Origin: Cryobacterium sp.
GTDB lineage: Bacteria; Actinomycetota; Actinomycetes; Actinomycetales; Microbacteriaceae
Assembly: GCA_019638935.1 (NCBI GenBank)
Contig: JAHBSW010000016.1
Location: forward strand, 1 to 48,182
Direction: 5' to 3'
Length of the DNA stretch: 48,182 bases
Shown here piece by piece: positions 32,246 through 43,645 of the stretch. Within the stretch, counting starts at the first letter, position 1. Each line of letters begins with the position of its first letter. A program made the translations under genes and the position numbers. Below the pieces are notes generated by a model. The model had not been told where the DNA came from. It made no database searches and was given only the letters and a program-made list of their open reading frames with translations.

Positions 32246-33274
32246 CTACTCAGTGACGACGGCGTCGACGTAGCGTGTGCCCGCCACCTCGAGGCTCTTC
32301 ATATCGGCGTCGACCATGATGGCAGCCAGCCGGGGTGTGAGCACCGACGGAGTCCAGCCGAGCTTGTCCTGAGCCTTCGAGTAGTCACCGATGAGCGCAT
32401 CCACCTCGGTGGGGCGCAGATAGCGCTCGTCGAAACGCACGTATTGCTGCCAGTCGAGGTCGACGCATCCAAAGGCGTGTTCGAGGAAGTCGCGCACTGT
32501 GTGTGCGGTGTTCGTTGCGACGACGAAGTCATCCGGCTCGTCCGCCTGCAGCATCCGCCACATTGCATCAACGTACTCCGGGGCGTAGCCCCAGTCACGC
32601 ACGGCGTCGAGATTGCCGAGGTAGAGCTCGTTCTGCTGCCCAGCGGCGATGCGGGCCACGGCGCGGGTGATCTTGCGTGTCACGAAGGTGTCGCCGCGAC
32701 GGGGCGATTCATGGTTGAAGAGAATTCCGTTGCTGGCAAACAGGCCGTATGCCTCGCGGTAGTTGCGTGTGATCCAGTAGGAGTAGACCTTCGCTGCGCC
32801 GTACGGAGATCGCGGATAGAACGGCGTCTCCTCGTTCTGAGGAGGCGCTGACGCGCCGAACATCTCCGAACTGCTTGCCTGATAGAAGCGGGTGTCGAGA
32901 CCGATCGCACGGATCGCTTCGAGCAGCCTCACCGTTCCCATGCCCGTTGTGTCGCCCGTGTACTCGGGTTCATCGAAGCTGACGCGCACATGGCTCTGAG
33001 CGCCGAGGTTGTAGACCTCGTCGGGCTGGATGCTGTCGAGCAGCGTAACCAGACGCGATCCGTCGGTCAGGTCACCGTAGTGCAGGAACAGGCGGGCACC
33101 TGCTTCGTGTGGATCCTGGTACATGTGATCGATGCGGCCGGTGTTGAGAGAAGACGAGCGGCGGATCAGCCCATGAACCTCGTAACCCTTCGCCAGCAGC
33201 AATTCGGTCAGATAGCTGCCGTCCTGACCGGTGATGCCGGTGACGAGGGCGCGCTTCATCGAAGGTGATTCCAT
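32246..33274 (-). CDS. gmd: GDP-mannose 4,6-dehydratase
   Basis: This SDR enzyme makes GDP-4-keto-6-deoxymannose, the precursor for GDP-fucose and related sugars. The 342-aa protein has [18 protein letters not shown], the diagnostic [17 protein letters not shown], and [10 protein letters not shown] with the catalytic Tyr and Lys. [17 protein letters not shown] follows. The ATG at 33274 has a weak GGGAA site; the ATG at 33259 is an alternative five codons in. The partner enzyme fcl is on the plus strand about 1 kb away, with a GT2 between. Confidence 0.96.
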   Translation of the reverse strand: MESPSMKRALVTGITGQDGSYLTELLLAKGYEVHGLIRRSSSLNTGRIDHMYQDPHEAGARLFLHYGDLTDGSRLVTLLDSIQPDEVYNLGAQSHVRVSFDEPEYTGDTTGMGTVRLLEAIRAIGLDTRFYQASSSEMFGASAPPQNEETPFYPRSPYGAAKVYSYWITRNYREAYGLFASNGILFNHESPRRGDTFVTRKITRAVARIAAGQQNELYLGNLDAVRDWGYAPEYVDAMWRMLQADEPDDFVVATNTAHTVRDFLEHAFGCVDLDWQQYVRFDERYLRPTEVDALIGDYSKAQDKLGWTPSVLTPRLAAIMVDADMKSLEVAGTRYVDAVVTE

Positions 33275-33327
33275 GGTGTTCCCGTCACGCTGATCGATCG
33301 TCTGTAGTCGACGTTCAGCATAGTCGC

Positions 33328-34110
33328 TCAGGCAGATTTCGATCTCACGGAAAGGCGTCGCGCTGCCACACTGGCGGCCCAGCTCACCGGACGATTCCAC
33401 AGGGGGCTCAGCGGGCGAAGAGCTCGCGGCAGATTCCTGCGCTTCACAGCCTCAGCCTCACTACTGGACCCTTTGCGATCGGAAACCGTCAAGGAATCCG
33501 CGTGCCAGCGGAACGCGGAAACGACCCGCCGCGTGTGCACGAAACGTCCTCGCCGGCGCAGCTTGAGGAAAACGTCGAGGTCCAGCGCGAACTTCAAAGA
33601 GGTGTCGTAGCGACCAATGGCGTCCAGATCGTCGATTCGGATCATCGAGCCGGGGTGGGGAATCAAGTCGGGACCCCAAGGCAGCAGGAACAGCGCGGCA
33701 CCGCCGGCGGCGCTCGTGAACTGTATCTCGCCGTGGGCATCGATGTACTCGCACCCGCCATAGGCCACCACGGCACGTGGAGTCTGGGTGATGAGATCTA
33801 GCAGCGTGCGGAGGCCGTGCGGACGGAACAGATCGTCATCGCCGATCCACGCGTAGAAGGGTTCGGTCGTGCGCGCGTCGATACCGCAGTTGATCGCTGC
33901 CGAAATGCCGGTCTTGGGGTCGGAGACGATGACCGCATCGTAGCGGGCGGCCAGTTCACGCGCGGCCGTGGCCTGCTCCGGCACGACGACGACAAGCGTC
34001 AGCGCGACCTCGGCGCGCTGCTCTTGCACCGAGTCGAGCGTCTGCCGAAGGGTGTCGAGGCGATCACCGAGTGTCGGCAGAACCACCAGCACTTCAGGGG
34101 CCGCGGTCAC
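33328..34110 (-). CDS. GT2-family glycosyltransferase
   Basis: A 260-aa GT-A protein with [19 protein letters not shown] at the start, [16 protein letters not shown], and [14 protein letters not shown] with the DDD metal motif. The C-terminal 40 residues are basic ([11 protein letters not shown] and a later RRLSVRSKS), which may anchor it to the membrane. GTG start; a short AGGA lies about 8 nt upstream. It is the first gene of the gmd-flippase-acyltransferase operon and lies divergent to fcl, so a deoxyhexose such as fucose is a plausible donor. Confidence 0.86.
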   Translation of the reverse strand: MTAAPEVLVVLPTLGDRLDTLRQTLDSVQEQRAEVALTLVVVVPEQATAARELAARYDAVIVSDPKTGISAAINCGIDARTTEPFYAWIGDDDLFRPHGLRTLLDLITQTPRAVVAYGGCEYIDAHGEIQFTSAAGGAALFLLPWGPDLIPHPGSMIRIDDLDAIGRYDTSLKFALDLDVFLKLRRRGRFVHTRRVVSAFRWHADSLTVSDRKGSSSEAEAVKRRNLPRALRPLSPLWNRPVSWAASVAARRLSVRSKSA

Positions 34111-34217
34111 GGGGTGGTCCTGGCGGTACTATGGCAGCAGGAGCGCATCGGTGCACCTTTCCGTCAGTTTCGTGGCCGACTTCAGGCCTTCCCTAGCGTT
34201 TGGTGAGTTTAGCAAAT
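34111..34217. promoter_or_regulatory. Divergent region between GT2 and fcl
   Basis: The plus strand carries TAGCGT (34193-34198), about 19 nt before the fcl ATG, then GGTGAG as ribosome site. The last 25 bases are AT-rich for this genome. On the minus strand CATAGTAC stands roughly 15-22 nt before the GTG at 34110. Both assignments are weak. Confidence 0.3.
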
Positions 34218-35177
34218 ATGGGTTCGACCACCCTTATCGACCGTTCTGCCCCCGTGTATGTCGCTGGTCACGGTGGTCTCGTCGGTTCCGCGATCTGGCG
34301 GCATCTCGAGACACAGGGCTTCACCCGGCTCATCGGCGCTCGCTCCAACGAACTCGACCTGCGCGACCGCGCGGCCGTCTTCGCGTTCCTTGAGAAGCAC
34401 CGGCCCACTGTGGTCATCGACGCCGCCGCACGTGTGGGCGGCATCCACGCCAACAACACCTACCCGGCGGAATTTCTAAGCGACAATCTGCAGATCCAGG
34501 TGAACGTGATGGACGCGGCGAACTCGATCGGAGTGGAGCGACTGCTCTTCCTCGGCTCGTCATGCATCTACCCGAAGTTCGCTCCCCAGCCGATCGCTGA
34601 GTCGTCACTGCTGACCGGCAAACTCGAGGAGACGAACGATGCCTACGCGATCGCGAAGATCGCGGGCATCATGCAGGTGCAGGCTACGCGTCGGCAGTAT
34701 CGCCGACCGTGGATCTCGGCCATGCCAACCAACCTCTACGGTCCCGGTGACAACTTTCACCCCCAGAACTCGCACGTGCTGCCCGCGCTCCTGCGTCGAC
34801 TGCACACGGCTGCGGTGGAACATGCATCGGAGGTCGTCATCTGGGGCAGCGGAACCCCGCGGCGCGAGTTCCTCTACGTCGACGACCTCGCCGAAGCATG
34901 CCTCTTCCTGCTCGAGAACTACGACGACCCCGAGACGATCAACATCGGCACCGGGTCCGATCTATCGATTCGCGAGCTCGCCGAACTCATCGCCGACGTG
35001 GTCGGATACACCGGTGATCTGGTCCAGGACACATCGAAGCCCGACGGCACACCGCAGAAGCTCCTCGATGTCTCTCGCCTAGCCGACCTCGGTTGGACAG
35101 CCTCGACCTCCCTGCGTTCCGGCATCGAGCGCACGTTTTCCTGGTACCTGGAGCACGCTGCCGAGGTGCGAGCATGA
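34218..35177 (+). CDS. fcl: GDP-L-fucose synthase
   Basis: The 319-aa epimerase-reductase turns the Gmd product into GDP-L-fucose. It shows VYVAGHGGLVGSAIWRHL, AAARVGGIHAN, FLGSSCIYPKFA, and NDAYAIAKIAG with Tyr-x3-Lys, plus PTNLYGPGDNF, all diagnostic. The ATG at 34218 is preferred over a GTG at 34200, which would sit inside the promoter. Its stop overlaps the next GT2 start (ATGA). Together with gmd it supplies GDP-fucose to this locus. Confidence 0.95.
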   Translation: MGSTTLIDRSAPVYVAGHGGLVGSAIWRHLETQGFTRLIGARSNELDLRDRAAVFAFLEKHRPTVVIDAAARVGGIHANNTYPAEFLSDNLQIQVNVMDAANSIGVERLLFLGSSCIYPKFAPQPIAESSLLTGKLEETNDAYAIAKIAGIMQVQATRRQYRRPWISAMPTNLYGPGDNFHPQNSHVLPALLRRLHTAAVEHASEVVIWGSGTPRREFLYVDDLAEACLFLLENYDDPETINIGTGSDLSIRELAELIADVVGYTGDLVQDTSKPDGTPQKLLDVSRLADLGWTASTSLRSGIERTFSWYLEHAAEVRA

Positions 35178-36082
35178 GCGGAGAGAAGATGACCATCGAC
35201 ATCCTGCTTCCCTACTACGGTCGCGTCGATCACATGCAGCTCAGCGTGCAGAGCGTGCTTGCGCAGACCGACGGTGACTGGCGTCTGACCGTCATCGACG
35301 ACGGGTTTCCCGACGACTCGATTCCCGGGTGGTTCACCTCCCTCGGTGACGATCGTGTGCGCTATCTGCGCAACGAGCAGAACCTGGGCGCCAACGCCAA
35401 CTACCGCAAGAGCCTCGAGTTCGTCACAGCGCCCTGGTTCGTCATGATGGGGGCCGACGATGTCATGCTTCCTGACTACCTCGCGCGCGTGAAAGAGCTC
35501 ATCGCGCAGTCGCCGACGGCGGGCTTCGTGCACCCGGGCGTCCAGACCATCGAGGAGAACGGTGAGCTCGCCGGCGGCATGATCGAGCGGGGCAAGGCCA
35601 TCTACCGCCCACGCGGATCCGGCATACGCCGCGTCGCGGGAGAGCCGCTCGCGGTCGGCTTGGCGAGGGGGAACTGGATGTACTTTCCGGCGATCTGCTG
35701 GAACGCCGAAGCCGTGTTGCCCATCGGATTCCGACCCGGACTCAACGTCGTGCAAGACCTCGCGCTCGCCTTCGATGTCATCAAGACCGGTCGAGAGGTT
35801 GTCGTCGACGACCAGGTCGTGTTTCAGTACCGAAGGCACGCAGCCAGCGACTCTTCGTGGCGCGCGCTCGAAGGGACCCGCTTCATCGAAGAGGGCGACT
35901 TCCTTCGGGGGATGGCCGCCGAGTTCCTGGCCATGGGTTGGCCGAGGGCTGCACGCGCTGCGCGCCGGCACTTCTCGTCGAGAGTGAACGCCGCACTGCT
36001 GATTCCCAAGGCGGTGAAGGCGGGCAACACGGCGGGAGTCCGCAACCTGCGTCGACACGCCTTGGGTCGAGCCCGGGCCTAG
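35174..36082 (+). CDS. GT2-family glycosyltransferase
   Basis: A 302-aa GT-A transferase with TIDILLPYYGRVDHMQLSV, VIDDGFPDDS, EQNLGANANYRKSLE, and MMGADDVMLPDYL as metal motif. A basic C-terminal tail (ARAARRHFSSR and LRRHALGRARA) suggests membrane contact. The ATG at 35174 overlaps the fcl stop; a second ATG at 35189 is possible. Coupling to fcl makes it a candidate fucosyltransferase, an inference from position. Confidence 0.88.
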   Translation: MSGEKMTIDILLPYYGRVDHMQLSVQSVLAQTDGDWRLTVIDDGFPDDSIPGWFTSLGDDRVRYLRNEQNLGANANYRKSLEFVTAPWFVMMGADDVMLPDYLARVKELIAQSPTAGFVHPGVQTIEENGELAGGMIERGKAIYRPRGSGIRRVAGEPLAVGLARGNWMYFPAICWNAEAVLPIGFRPGLNVVQDLALAFDVIKTGREVVVDDQVVFQYRRHAASDSSWRALEGTRFIEEGDFLRGMAAEFLAMGWPRAARAARRHFSSRVNAALLIPKAVKAGNTAGVRNLRRHALGRARA

Positions 36083-36152
36083 GCGTGCGCTCGTCGTCAT
36101 CCCGCCCAGTCAGGCGTGCGGGTGTCAGACGAGCACTGCCCGCCAGACACCG
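36083..36152. terminator. Possible terminator between converging genes
   Basis: GGTGTC (36121-36126) pairs with GACACC (36146-36151) across a 19-nt loop in the short gap between two converging genes. The stem is only 6 bp and no T-run follows, so support is weak. Confidence 0.25.
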
Positions 36153-36506
36153 TCACCCACGATCCTCGGGTTTCGCGGCTGTCGCGATCGCCTGGGCGCG
36201 TGCGAGCTGGGTGATCTGCGCCGTGAGCTTTTTCCGTTCCGCGCGTGAGGCGAGCACTGATCCGATGAAGGCGACCACGAGTCCGTAGAGCAGCAGGTCT
36301 GCTCCGCGGCCGACGCCGATGAACTCGGCAACGGCCTGGGGGATCTCTGGGAAGATGATCGCGACAGCGGCCATGGCCACAAGCAGCAGTGCTCCGATGC
36401 GCCGCAGCGCGAGTTGGCGCGCGCCGCGAGCAGGCAGCACCATGAGCAGGCCGAGAACGGCGAGACTCGCCAGGAGAACGATCTTGATGCCCAGTTGCTC
36501 GTTCAT
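36153..36506 (-). CDS. DUF2304 membrane protein
   Basis: A 117-aa protein with three hydrophobic segments (about 8-26, 36-54 and 70-88) and a charged C-terminal coil containing RAERKKLTAQITQLARAQ. This matches DUF2304, small proteins usually encoded beside a GT2 of the dolichol-phosphate-mannose synthase type. It follows such a GT2 by 8 bp. A partner role, perhaps as membrane anchor or in moving a polyprenyl-phospho-sugar, is plausible but unproven. A second copy of the pair lies at 38501-39618. Confidence 0.85.
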   Translation of the reverse strand: MNEQLGIKIVLLASLAVLGLLMVLPARGARQLALRRIGALLLVAMAAVAIIFPEIPQAVAEFIGVGRGADLLLYGLVVAFIGSVLASRAERKKLTAQITQLARAQAIATAAKPEDRG

Positions 36507-36514
36507 AGTTGCCC

Positions 36515-38475
<1,961 letters not shown>

Positions 38476-38487
38476 TCACGAAATTGC

Positions 38488-38500
38488 TAGGATGAGCGCC
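38488..38500 (+). promoter_or_regulatory. Leaderless-type promoter of the second GT2/DUF2304 pair
   Basis: TAGGAT (38488-38493) stands 7 nt before the ATG at 38501. This decides the start: ATG 38492 lies within the hexamer and would not be in the transcript. Confidence 0.45.
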
Positions 38501-39250
38501 ATGCCCGTGGCCCTCTCGATGACGCTCATCGTGATGCCCGCACTCAACGAGGAAGAGACCGTGGGTGCTGTGGTGGCGGAGACCCTTCGCGAACTGCCCG
38601 GGGTCAGTTGCCTCGTGGTCGACGACGGGTCGACCGATCGCACCGCAGAGATCGCACGGGCCGCCGGTGCTCTGGTCGCCCGGGCCCCCTACAACCTGGG
38701 CGTCGGAGGGGCCATGCGTGTCGGTTTCCGGTATGCACGCGACCACGGTTATCGGGCCGTGGTTCAGGTTGACAGCGACGGGCAGCACGATCCGGCGAGC
38801 GTTCCCACTTTGCTTGCGCTTCTCGATGATGCCGATGTCGTCATCGGAGCCCGTTTCGCGGGCGTCGGTGACTACAGGGTGACGGGACCGCGTTGGTGGG
38901 CTATGCGCGTCCTTTCCGCCTTCCTGAGCGCCTTCACAGGCACCAGGTTGACCGACACCACCTCGGGGCTGCGGGCCACGGGGCCGCGCGCGCTCACCCT
39001 CTTCGCCCAGCACTACCCGGCCGAGTATCTCGGCGACACGATCGAATCGCTGGTCATCGCGCATCGGGCCGGATGCCGCATCGCACAGGTTCCCGTAGCT
39101 ATGCGTCCGAGAGCCGGAGGCACGGCATCTCACAATCCCGTGAAGTCGGCGGTATATCTCGGGCGCGCCGTTGTCGCACTCATCTTCGCGCTCGTCGGAG
39201 CCCCCCGATCGGTCGCGGCAGATCGCCTCGAGCCGAAAGCGGCCCCATGA
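38501..39250 (+). CDS. GT2 transferase of the polyprenyl-phosphate sugar type
   Basis: The 249-aa protein has TLIVMPALNEEETVGAVV, LVVDDGSTDRTAEIA, and VQVDSDGQHDPASV, the same DSDGQH motif as the GT2 at 36515-37207. It differs in its C-terminal tail, which includes a hydrophobic stretch (AVVALIFALVG). The start follows the leaderless promoter. Its stop overlaps the DUF2304 start (ATGA). The two pairs are related and face away from each other around glf, so they may use different sugars. Confidence 0.9.
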   Translation: MPVALSMTLIVMPALNEEETVGAVVAETLRELPGVSCLVVDDGSTDRTAEIARAAGALVARAPYNLGVGGAMRVGFRYARDHGYRAVVQVDSDGQHDPASVPTLLALLDDADVVIGARFAGVGDYRVTGPRWWAMRVLSAFLSAFTGTRLTDTTSGLRATGPRALTLFAQHYPAEYLGDTIESLVIAHRAGCRIAQVPVAMRPRAGGTASHNPVKSAVYLGRAVVALIFALVGAPRSVAADRLEPKAAP

Positions 39251-39618
39251 ACCCCGTGACCTATGCGCTCGGCATCGCCGCGGCCTCGCTGACGCTTGTG
39301 GTTGTCGCAGAGATGCTGCGCCGTCGAAAGCTGCGTGAGCGGCATGCCGTCTGGTGGGTGCTCGCCGGGATCGTTGCGCTCGCCATCGCTGTGTTCCCCG
39401 GGCTGCTTACCGCGGCATCGAACCTGCTCGGTGTCGAGGTGCCCAGCAATCTGGTCTTCTTCGCGAGCATCGCAGTGCTCTTCCTCGTTTGCATTCAGCA
39501 CAGTGCGGAGCTCACCTCAGTGGAAAGCCGCATGCGAAACGTTGCCGAGCACGCGGCGCTGCTCGAGCTCAGAGTCCACGAACTCGAGCAGCGCTCGAGC
39601 AGCGGAGATGCTTCGTGA
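39247..39618 (+). CDS. DUF2304 membrane protein
   Basis: A 123-aa protein with three hydrophobic segments (about 2-20, 35-55 and 68-86) and a coiled C-terminus (VESRMRNVAEHAALLELRV). It has the same build as the protein at 36153-36506 and again follows a GT2 with a stop-start overlap. The next gene starts within its stop (GTGA), so GT2, DUF2304 and DUF2142 form one coupled operon. Confidence 0.85.
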   Translation: MNPVTYALGIAAASLTLVVVAEMLRRRKLRERHAVWWVLAGIVALAIAVFPGLLTAASNLLGVEVPSNLVFFASIAVLFLVCIQHSAELTSVESRMRNVAEHAALLELRVHELEQRSSSGDAS

Positions 39619-41156
39619 GGACAACCACGCGTCTGCGCGTCTTCCTCGTCTCGTGGCTGGCATTCTCGGCATTGTCCGCCGCCTTCGCCGTTGCGAATCC
39701 CATCGGCGCGTCACCCGATGAGCCGTCTCACATCGTGAAGGCGGCGTCGGTAGTGCGCGGTGAGCTCTTCGGCACGGCTACGCCTGAAGGCAATCAGGTG
39801 CAGGTGCCGCGCTACATCCAGCACTCCCATCAGGTCTGCTTCGCGTTTCAGCCGAACGTGACAGCTGACTGCCTTGCTGCGGTTCCCGAGCCGACCGATG
39901 AGCTCGTCGTCGCGCTGACTCAGTCCGGCTTCTACAACCCGCTTTATTACGCGCTCGTCGGCTGGCCCTCGTTGATCTTCGACGACTCGACGGGTATCTA
40001 TGCGATGCGCATCGTGAGCGCGATGCTGACCTCCGCGCTTCTCGCGCTCGCCGTCACGACGGTGTCGACCTGGCGGCGACCCCTGCTGCCGCTGCTCGCC
40101 GTCGCCGTCGCAACAACACCCATGGTGCTCTTTCTGAGCGGTTCGGTGAACCCCAACGGGCTGGAGATCGCCGGCGCACTCGCGGCCTTCGTCGGACTGC
40201 TCTCGCTGGTGCGGCAGCCGGAGACCTCATTGCGCACCGAGCGGGTGGCGATCATCGTCGTCGCGGCGGCGTTGAGCGCCAATACGCGGGCGGTCGCGCC
40301 GACGTGGATCGTCGTCGCCGTTGCGATAGCGCTCCTGGCGGCCGGCTCTCGCGAGCGCATCATGGGCATACTGCGCCACAGGGCCGTGATCATCGGACTC
40401 ACGGTGAGCATCCTCGCGGTTCTTGTCGCTGCGGTCTGGACACTCGTCGCCGCACGCATCGACGCCACCGACGGAGTGGACGACTATCGTGAGTTCCCTG
40501 GCACCGGGGCGTCGGCCATCGTCGGTTTCATGCGTACGCTCGCGATGACAGTGGATTTCGGCACCGGCGCGGTCGGGATCTTCGGCTGGCTCGATACACC
40601 GTTGCCTCATTCGGTGTACTTCATCTGGGCGGTTCTCATCGGAGGCCTGGTCCTTGTCGCACTCCTGACTCTGAGGGGCCGTGCGCTCGTCGTCGCAGGC
40701 AGCCTTGTCGGTGCATACGTGCTGCTGCCCGCGGTGCTGCAGGGCCTCTATGTGACCGGAGGCGGCTACATCTGGCAGGGTCGCTATGCTCTGCCGTTGC
40801 TCGCCATCATGGTCGTCGGGCTTGCGGCACTGCTGGCCGAGATGCTGCCGAGTCCCTCGCGAACGCTTGCCGTGCGAATCACCGTCGTGGTTCTGCTCGC
40901 GTGGTCCGCAGGGCAAGGCTATGCCTTCCTGGTCAACCTCAAGCGCTATTCCGCAGGCGTCGACGGGGGATGGGGCGTCATGCTGAGCTCCGATTCCTGG
41001 CAGGCACCGGGCGGCAACCTGCTCTGGCTGGGCATCTTCGCGATCATGGTGCTCTCCAGCGCCGTCGCGCTCTCATGGTGGGGACTGCGGCTCTACGGCA
41101 TCAGCGAGACATCGAAGTCGGCCGAGCAGACAGCACTCAGGGAGTCGCGAAGCTGA
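39615..41156 (+). CDS. DUF2142 polytopic membrane protein
   Basis: The 513-aa protein has about 11-12 helices. The N-terminal ANPIGASPDEPSHIVKA block just after the first helix, with its DE pair, marks the DUF2142 family. It resembles GT-C transferases, where such a loop acidic pair takes sugar from a polyprenyl phosphate outside the cell. It follows the polyprenyl-phosphate GT2 and DUF2304, which fits a charge-flip-transfer set. GTG start. Its 3' end overlaps the converging gene by 64 bp. Confidence 0.88.
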   Translation: MRTTTRLRVFLVSWLAFSALSAAFAVANPIGASPDEPSHIVKAASVVRGELFGTATPEGNQVQVPRYIQHSHQVCFAFQPNVTADCLAAVPEPTDELVVALTQSGFYNPLYYALVGWPSLIFDDSTGIYAMRIVSAMLTSALLALAVTTVSTWRRPLLPLLAVAVATTPMVLFLSGSVNPNGLEIAGALAAFVGLLSLVRQPETSLRTERVAIIVVAAALSANTRAVAPTWIVVAVAIALLAAGSRERIMGILRHRAVIIGLTVSILAVLVAAVWTLVAARIDATDGVDDYREFPGTGASAIVGFMRTLAMTVDFGTGAVGIFGWLDTPLPHSVYFIWAVLIGGLVLVALLTLRGRALVVAGSLVGAYVLLPAVLQGLYVTGGGYIWQGRYALPLLAIMVVGLAALLAEMLPSPSRTLAVRITVVVLLAWSAGQGYAFLVNLKRYSAGVDGGWGVMLSSDSWQAPGGNLLWLGIFAIMVLSSAVALSWWGLRLYGISETSKSAEQTALRESRS

Positions 41157-42994
41157 GGGTCGCGAGTGTGCAGCGTGACGCCGCCTCCCCAGGTTTCGAC
41201 CGCGTCGCACACCTGATTGAGATCGTTCGGGTCGCCGACGTATCCGAACAGCCGAATAGGGTCGCGCTCATCAGGCGCCGTCATGTGGATCAGCCAGTAG
41301 TTGACGAAGCGATCATGTGGACCGAGGTGCACGGCGAGGTCGCGCGATGCCGGGTCGGAGATCGCGATGAGATCGAGGACCGCTTCGTCGACCGAGCCTG
41401 CGGGCGCTCCTGGGCGCAGGTCGAGAGCCGCACGGGCCACGTCGAGCGTCGCGCCGTTCGGGGGCACCTGTGCCAGCAGACCGAGAGCGACGACAGCGGC
41501 TGCGGCCACCATCGCAAGGGATGAACCCCGACGCGTCGTCGTGACCGTCCATGAGACGACTGATGCCACGATCACGAGGACGAGCATGATGCTGACGAAC
41601 CAGGCGAACTTCGCGGGGTAGTAGCCCCACAGCGATTCGGCAGTTCGGCGCTGATACACGAGGTATCCGATGGCGACCGTGCTGGCCGCAGCCAGGAGAA
41701 CGGCTCCGTGAAGCACGTGTCCACGACCCTGCCACACCCACCCGATGACGGCGACGAGCAGAAGCACGCTGCAGACGACGACGATCGCCATCACGGTCAT
41801 ACTGGCCATGCCGCCGTCAAGACCGAGCCCGTCGGACGTCGCGAGGAAGTCTGGCAGGGTGACGAGGCCGATATAGGCCAGCAGCTGCAGGCCGCAGGCG
41901 ATACCCCACAGGCGCTGGAGGCGTGTGCTCTCCGTCCAGAGCCGTGTCCGTTGCACGACGATGACCCCCGCACCCAGAGCGAGAGGCAGGATGGCGAGGG
42001 GCGCCCAGCTGGCGAGCAAGGCGGTCGTCAGCAGGGCGAGCACCCCCAGACTTGTCAGCGGGGCACGCAGAGCGTCCGACCACACCACCCAGAGAGCGCC
42101 GAGCAGCGCGACGACGAGCGGGCCGTTCATGAAGCCGAACTGGAACGAGATTCCGGCGACATACCAGGTCAGCGGCACGGAAGCGCCAAGTGCGGCTGCG
42201 CAGATGCGCACCGTGGTTCGCTGGGCGTGCGCCGCTCGCGCAACCAGTAGGCCGCCGACGAGGCTCGCGAGGAGCACGACGACGATCCAGAGTTGCGCGT
42301 TTCGCTGCAGTTCGTGTGCGAGCAGCTCTCCGCTGTCAAGCGTTCCTCGTCCGGGTGCGGAACTGGCGACGATGAGCGTTTGCATGAGCGGGGAGGCGTT
42401 GGGGTTCAACTCGGTGTCGATGCCGCCGTTGTTCCAGAGGTATCGCGCGAGCATCGTGTTGGTCGCGGCGTCGTTGTTCATGCCCCACGACAGCCGCGTA
42501 CCCGCGGAGACCAGCGCGATCACGACGGCGAGCGCCCCTGCCAGCACCGGCACCGGCAGCGCGTGGGCTCCGATTAGAAGCGAGGCTCGAGACGGCTGAC
42601 GTATGCTCGTACCCCTCGCGGCGAGCAGTGTCACAGCCGCGAGTCCGACGATGGCGAGCGATCCGATGAGCGTGAGAGCGATGTCTGCGCCGGTGAGGGG
42701 CAGAATGCGCATGATCACGACGATGGCGATGAGCAGGAGGGCCAGCGTCGATACTGTTGCCGATGCCCACGACATCGCCTGCCCGAGAACTCCGGTCAGG
42801 GCGATGCCGGTGCCCAGGACCAGCAACCAGATCGGAAGCCCAACAAAAGCGAGCGCCCCTCCGGTTACGATGACAGCGGCCATGGCGCCCAGCACGATCA
42901 ATCGGAGCTTCGGGGAGGGGGTGCTGACCATGCTCTGCTCCTCTCGCTGAGAACCGGGCACGCCACGTCGTTCGACGTTCACGGTATCGGCCAC
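41093..42994 (-). CDS. Large polytopic membrane protein of unknown family
   Basis: The 633-aa protein has roughly 14 hydrophobic segments in the first 500 residues and a soluble C-terminal part of about 130 residues (from VPPNGATLDVARAAL, with CDAVETWGGG). A long extracellular loop after the fifth or sixth helix begins SWGMNNDAATNTMLARYLW, a region like GT-C active-site loops. A glycan transferase or polymerase role is likely but not shown. The GTG at 42994 is chosen because TAGAGT lies 6 nt upstream; ATG 42931 is an alternative. Confidence 0.8.
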   Translation of the reverse strand: MADTVNVERRGVPGSQREEQSMVSTPSPKLRLIVLGAMAAVIVTGGALAFVGLPIWLLVLGTGIALTGVLGQAMSWASATVSTLALLLIAIVVIMRILPLTGADIALTLIGSLAIVGLAAVTLLAARGTSIRQPSRASLLIGAHALPVPVLAGALAVVIALVSAGTRLSWGMNNDAATNTMLARYLWNNGGIDTELNPNASPLMQTLIVASSAPGRGTLDSGELLAHELQRNAQLWIVVVLLASLVGGLLVARAAHAQRTTVRICAAALGASVPLTWYVAGISFQFGFMNGPLVVALLGALWVVWSDALRAPLTSLGVLALLTTALLASWAPLAILPLALGAGVIVVQRTRLWTESTRLQRLWGIACGLQLLAYIGLVTLPDFLATSDGLGLDGGMASMTVMAIVVVCSVLLLVAVIGWVWQGRGHVLHGAVLLAAASTVAIGYLVYQRRTAESLWGYYPAKFAWFVSIMLVLVIVASVVSWTVTTTRRGSSLAMVAAAAVVALGLLAQVPPNGATLDVARAALDLRPGAPAGSVDEAVLDLIAISDPASRDLAVHLGPHDRFVNYWLIHMTAPDERDPIRLFGYVGDPNDLNQVCDAVETWGGGVTLHTRDPQLRDSLSAVCSADFDVSLMP

Positions 42995-43006
42995 TACTCG
43001 ACTCTA
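42995..43006 (-). promoter_or_regulatory. Leaderless-type promoter of the 633-aa membrane protein
   Basis: TAGAGT on the minus strand (43006-43001) and 6 nt to the GTG at 42994; no ribosome site is visible. It lies in the 9-bp gap after the lipoprotein gene and partly inside that gene's end. Confidence 0.45.
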
Positions 43007-43612
43007 TGGTCGAATCGAATCGACGACCGCGACAAGAAGCTCGGCAGCATCGGCAGGTGAAGCGAAGTATTCTGAGGACATCGTCATCCAGTAGGCACCG
43101 CTGAAGGCCTGAGCCGTCCCGACACCGTTTGACGTCAAGAAATAGGACTCATCGGCGACGTTGTCTAGGGGCGCTCCGGATCGTGCTGCTGCTGCGAGTT
43201 TCTCACGATCGGCGAGCGCCGGGCGGGCGATCGAGACGTCGATAGTGGTGCCATTGCTCTCATGGACCCAGCGACAGACCGTGCCCTCATAGGTCACAGC
43301 GGTCGCAGCAGATGACCCAGGCACCGGGGTGAAAGAACTCAGCAGAGCGAAATTGGGGTTGAACTCGTACATGCGCTGGGGGCTGATTGCTGTGGTGCAC
43401 GGGATCGACACCGGCACGGCCGCATCATCAGGTTGCGGTGTTGGCGAGGAGGGCGTGTCGCTCGCGCCAGGTGACATCGACGGGCTCGGGTTCGGAGATG
43501 GTGATCCATCGACGGGCAGAGCCGGTAAGGGGCCGCAGCCCGCAAGGCCGACGGTGGCGAAGAGCACGGTCGCAATCAGAGAGGCTCGCACAAGGGCGGG
43601 GTTGATCACCAT
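43004..43612 (-). CDS. Hypothetical lipoprotein
   Basis: The 202-aa protein starts with a lipoprotein signal, LFATVGLAGC, where the Cys would be lipidated. A long Pro/Ser linker (GSPSPNPSPSMSPGASDTPS) follows, then a compact domain of about 130 residues with two cysteines. The domain resembles DUF3558-like lipoproteins of actinobacteria, but I am not certain. The ATG at 43612 gives a proper signal peptide; the frame open to 43690 does not. It faces galE across 33 bp. Confidence 0.8.
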   Translation of the reverse strand: MVINPALVRASLIATVLFATVGLAGCGPLPALPVDGSPSPNPSPSMSPGASDTPSSPTPQPDDAAVPVSIPCTTAISPQRMYEFNPNFALLSSFTPVPGSSAATAVTYEGTVCRWVHESNGTTIDVSIARPALADREKLAAAARSGAPLDNVADESYFLTSNGVGTAQAFSGAYWMTMSSEYFASPADAAELLVAVVDSIRP

Positions 43613-43645
43613 GGGGTCATTCTCGCACTCCTTAGACTTAGCGTT
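43613..43645. promoter_or_regulatory. 33-bp divergent promoter, lipoprotein / galE
   Basis: Plus strand: TAGACT (43633-43638) lies 7 nt before the galE GTG. On the minus strand the -10 must overlap the same bases; TGCGAGAAT ends 6 nt before the lipoprotein ATG. The two promoters must therefore compete for RNA polymerase. Confidence 0.4.

Noticed and set aside
34919-36100. 393-codon frame antisense to fcl and a GT2
   Set aside because: The sense genes have full motifs; the antisense product has none.
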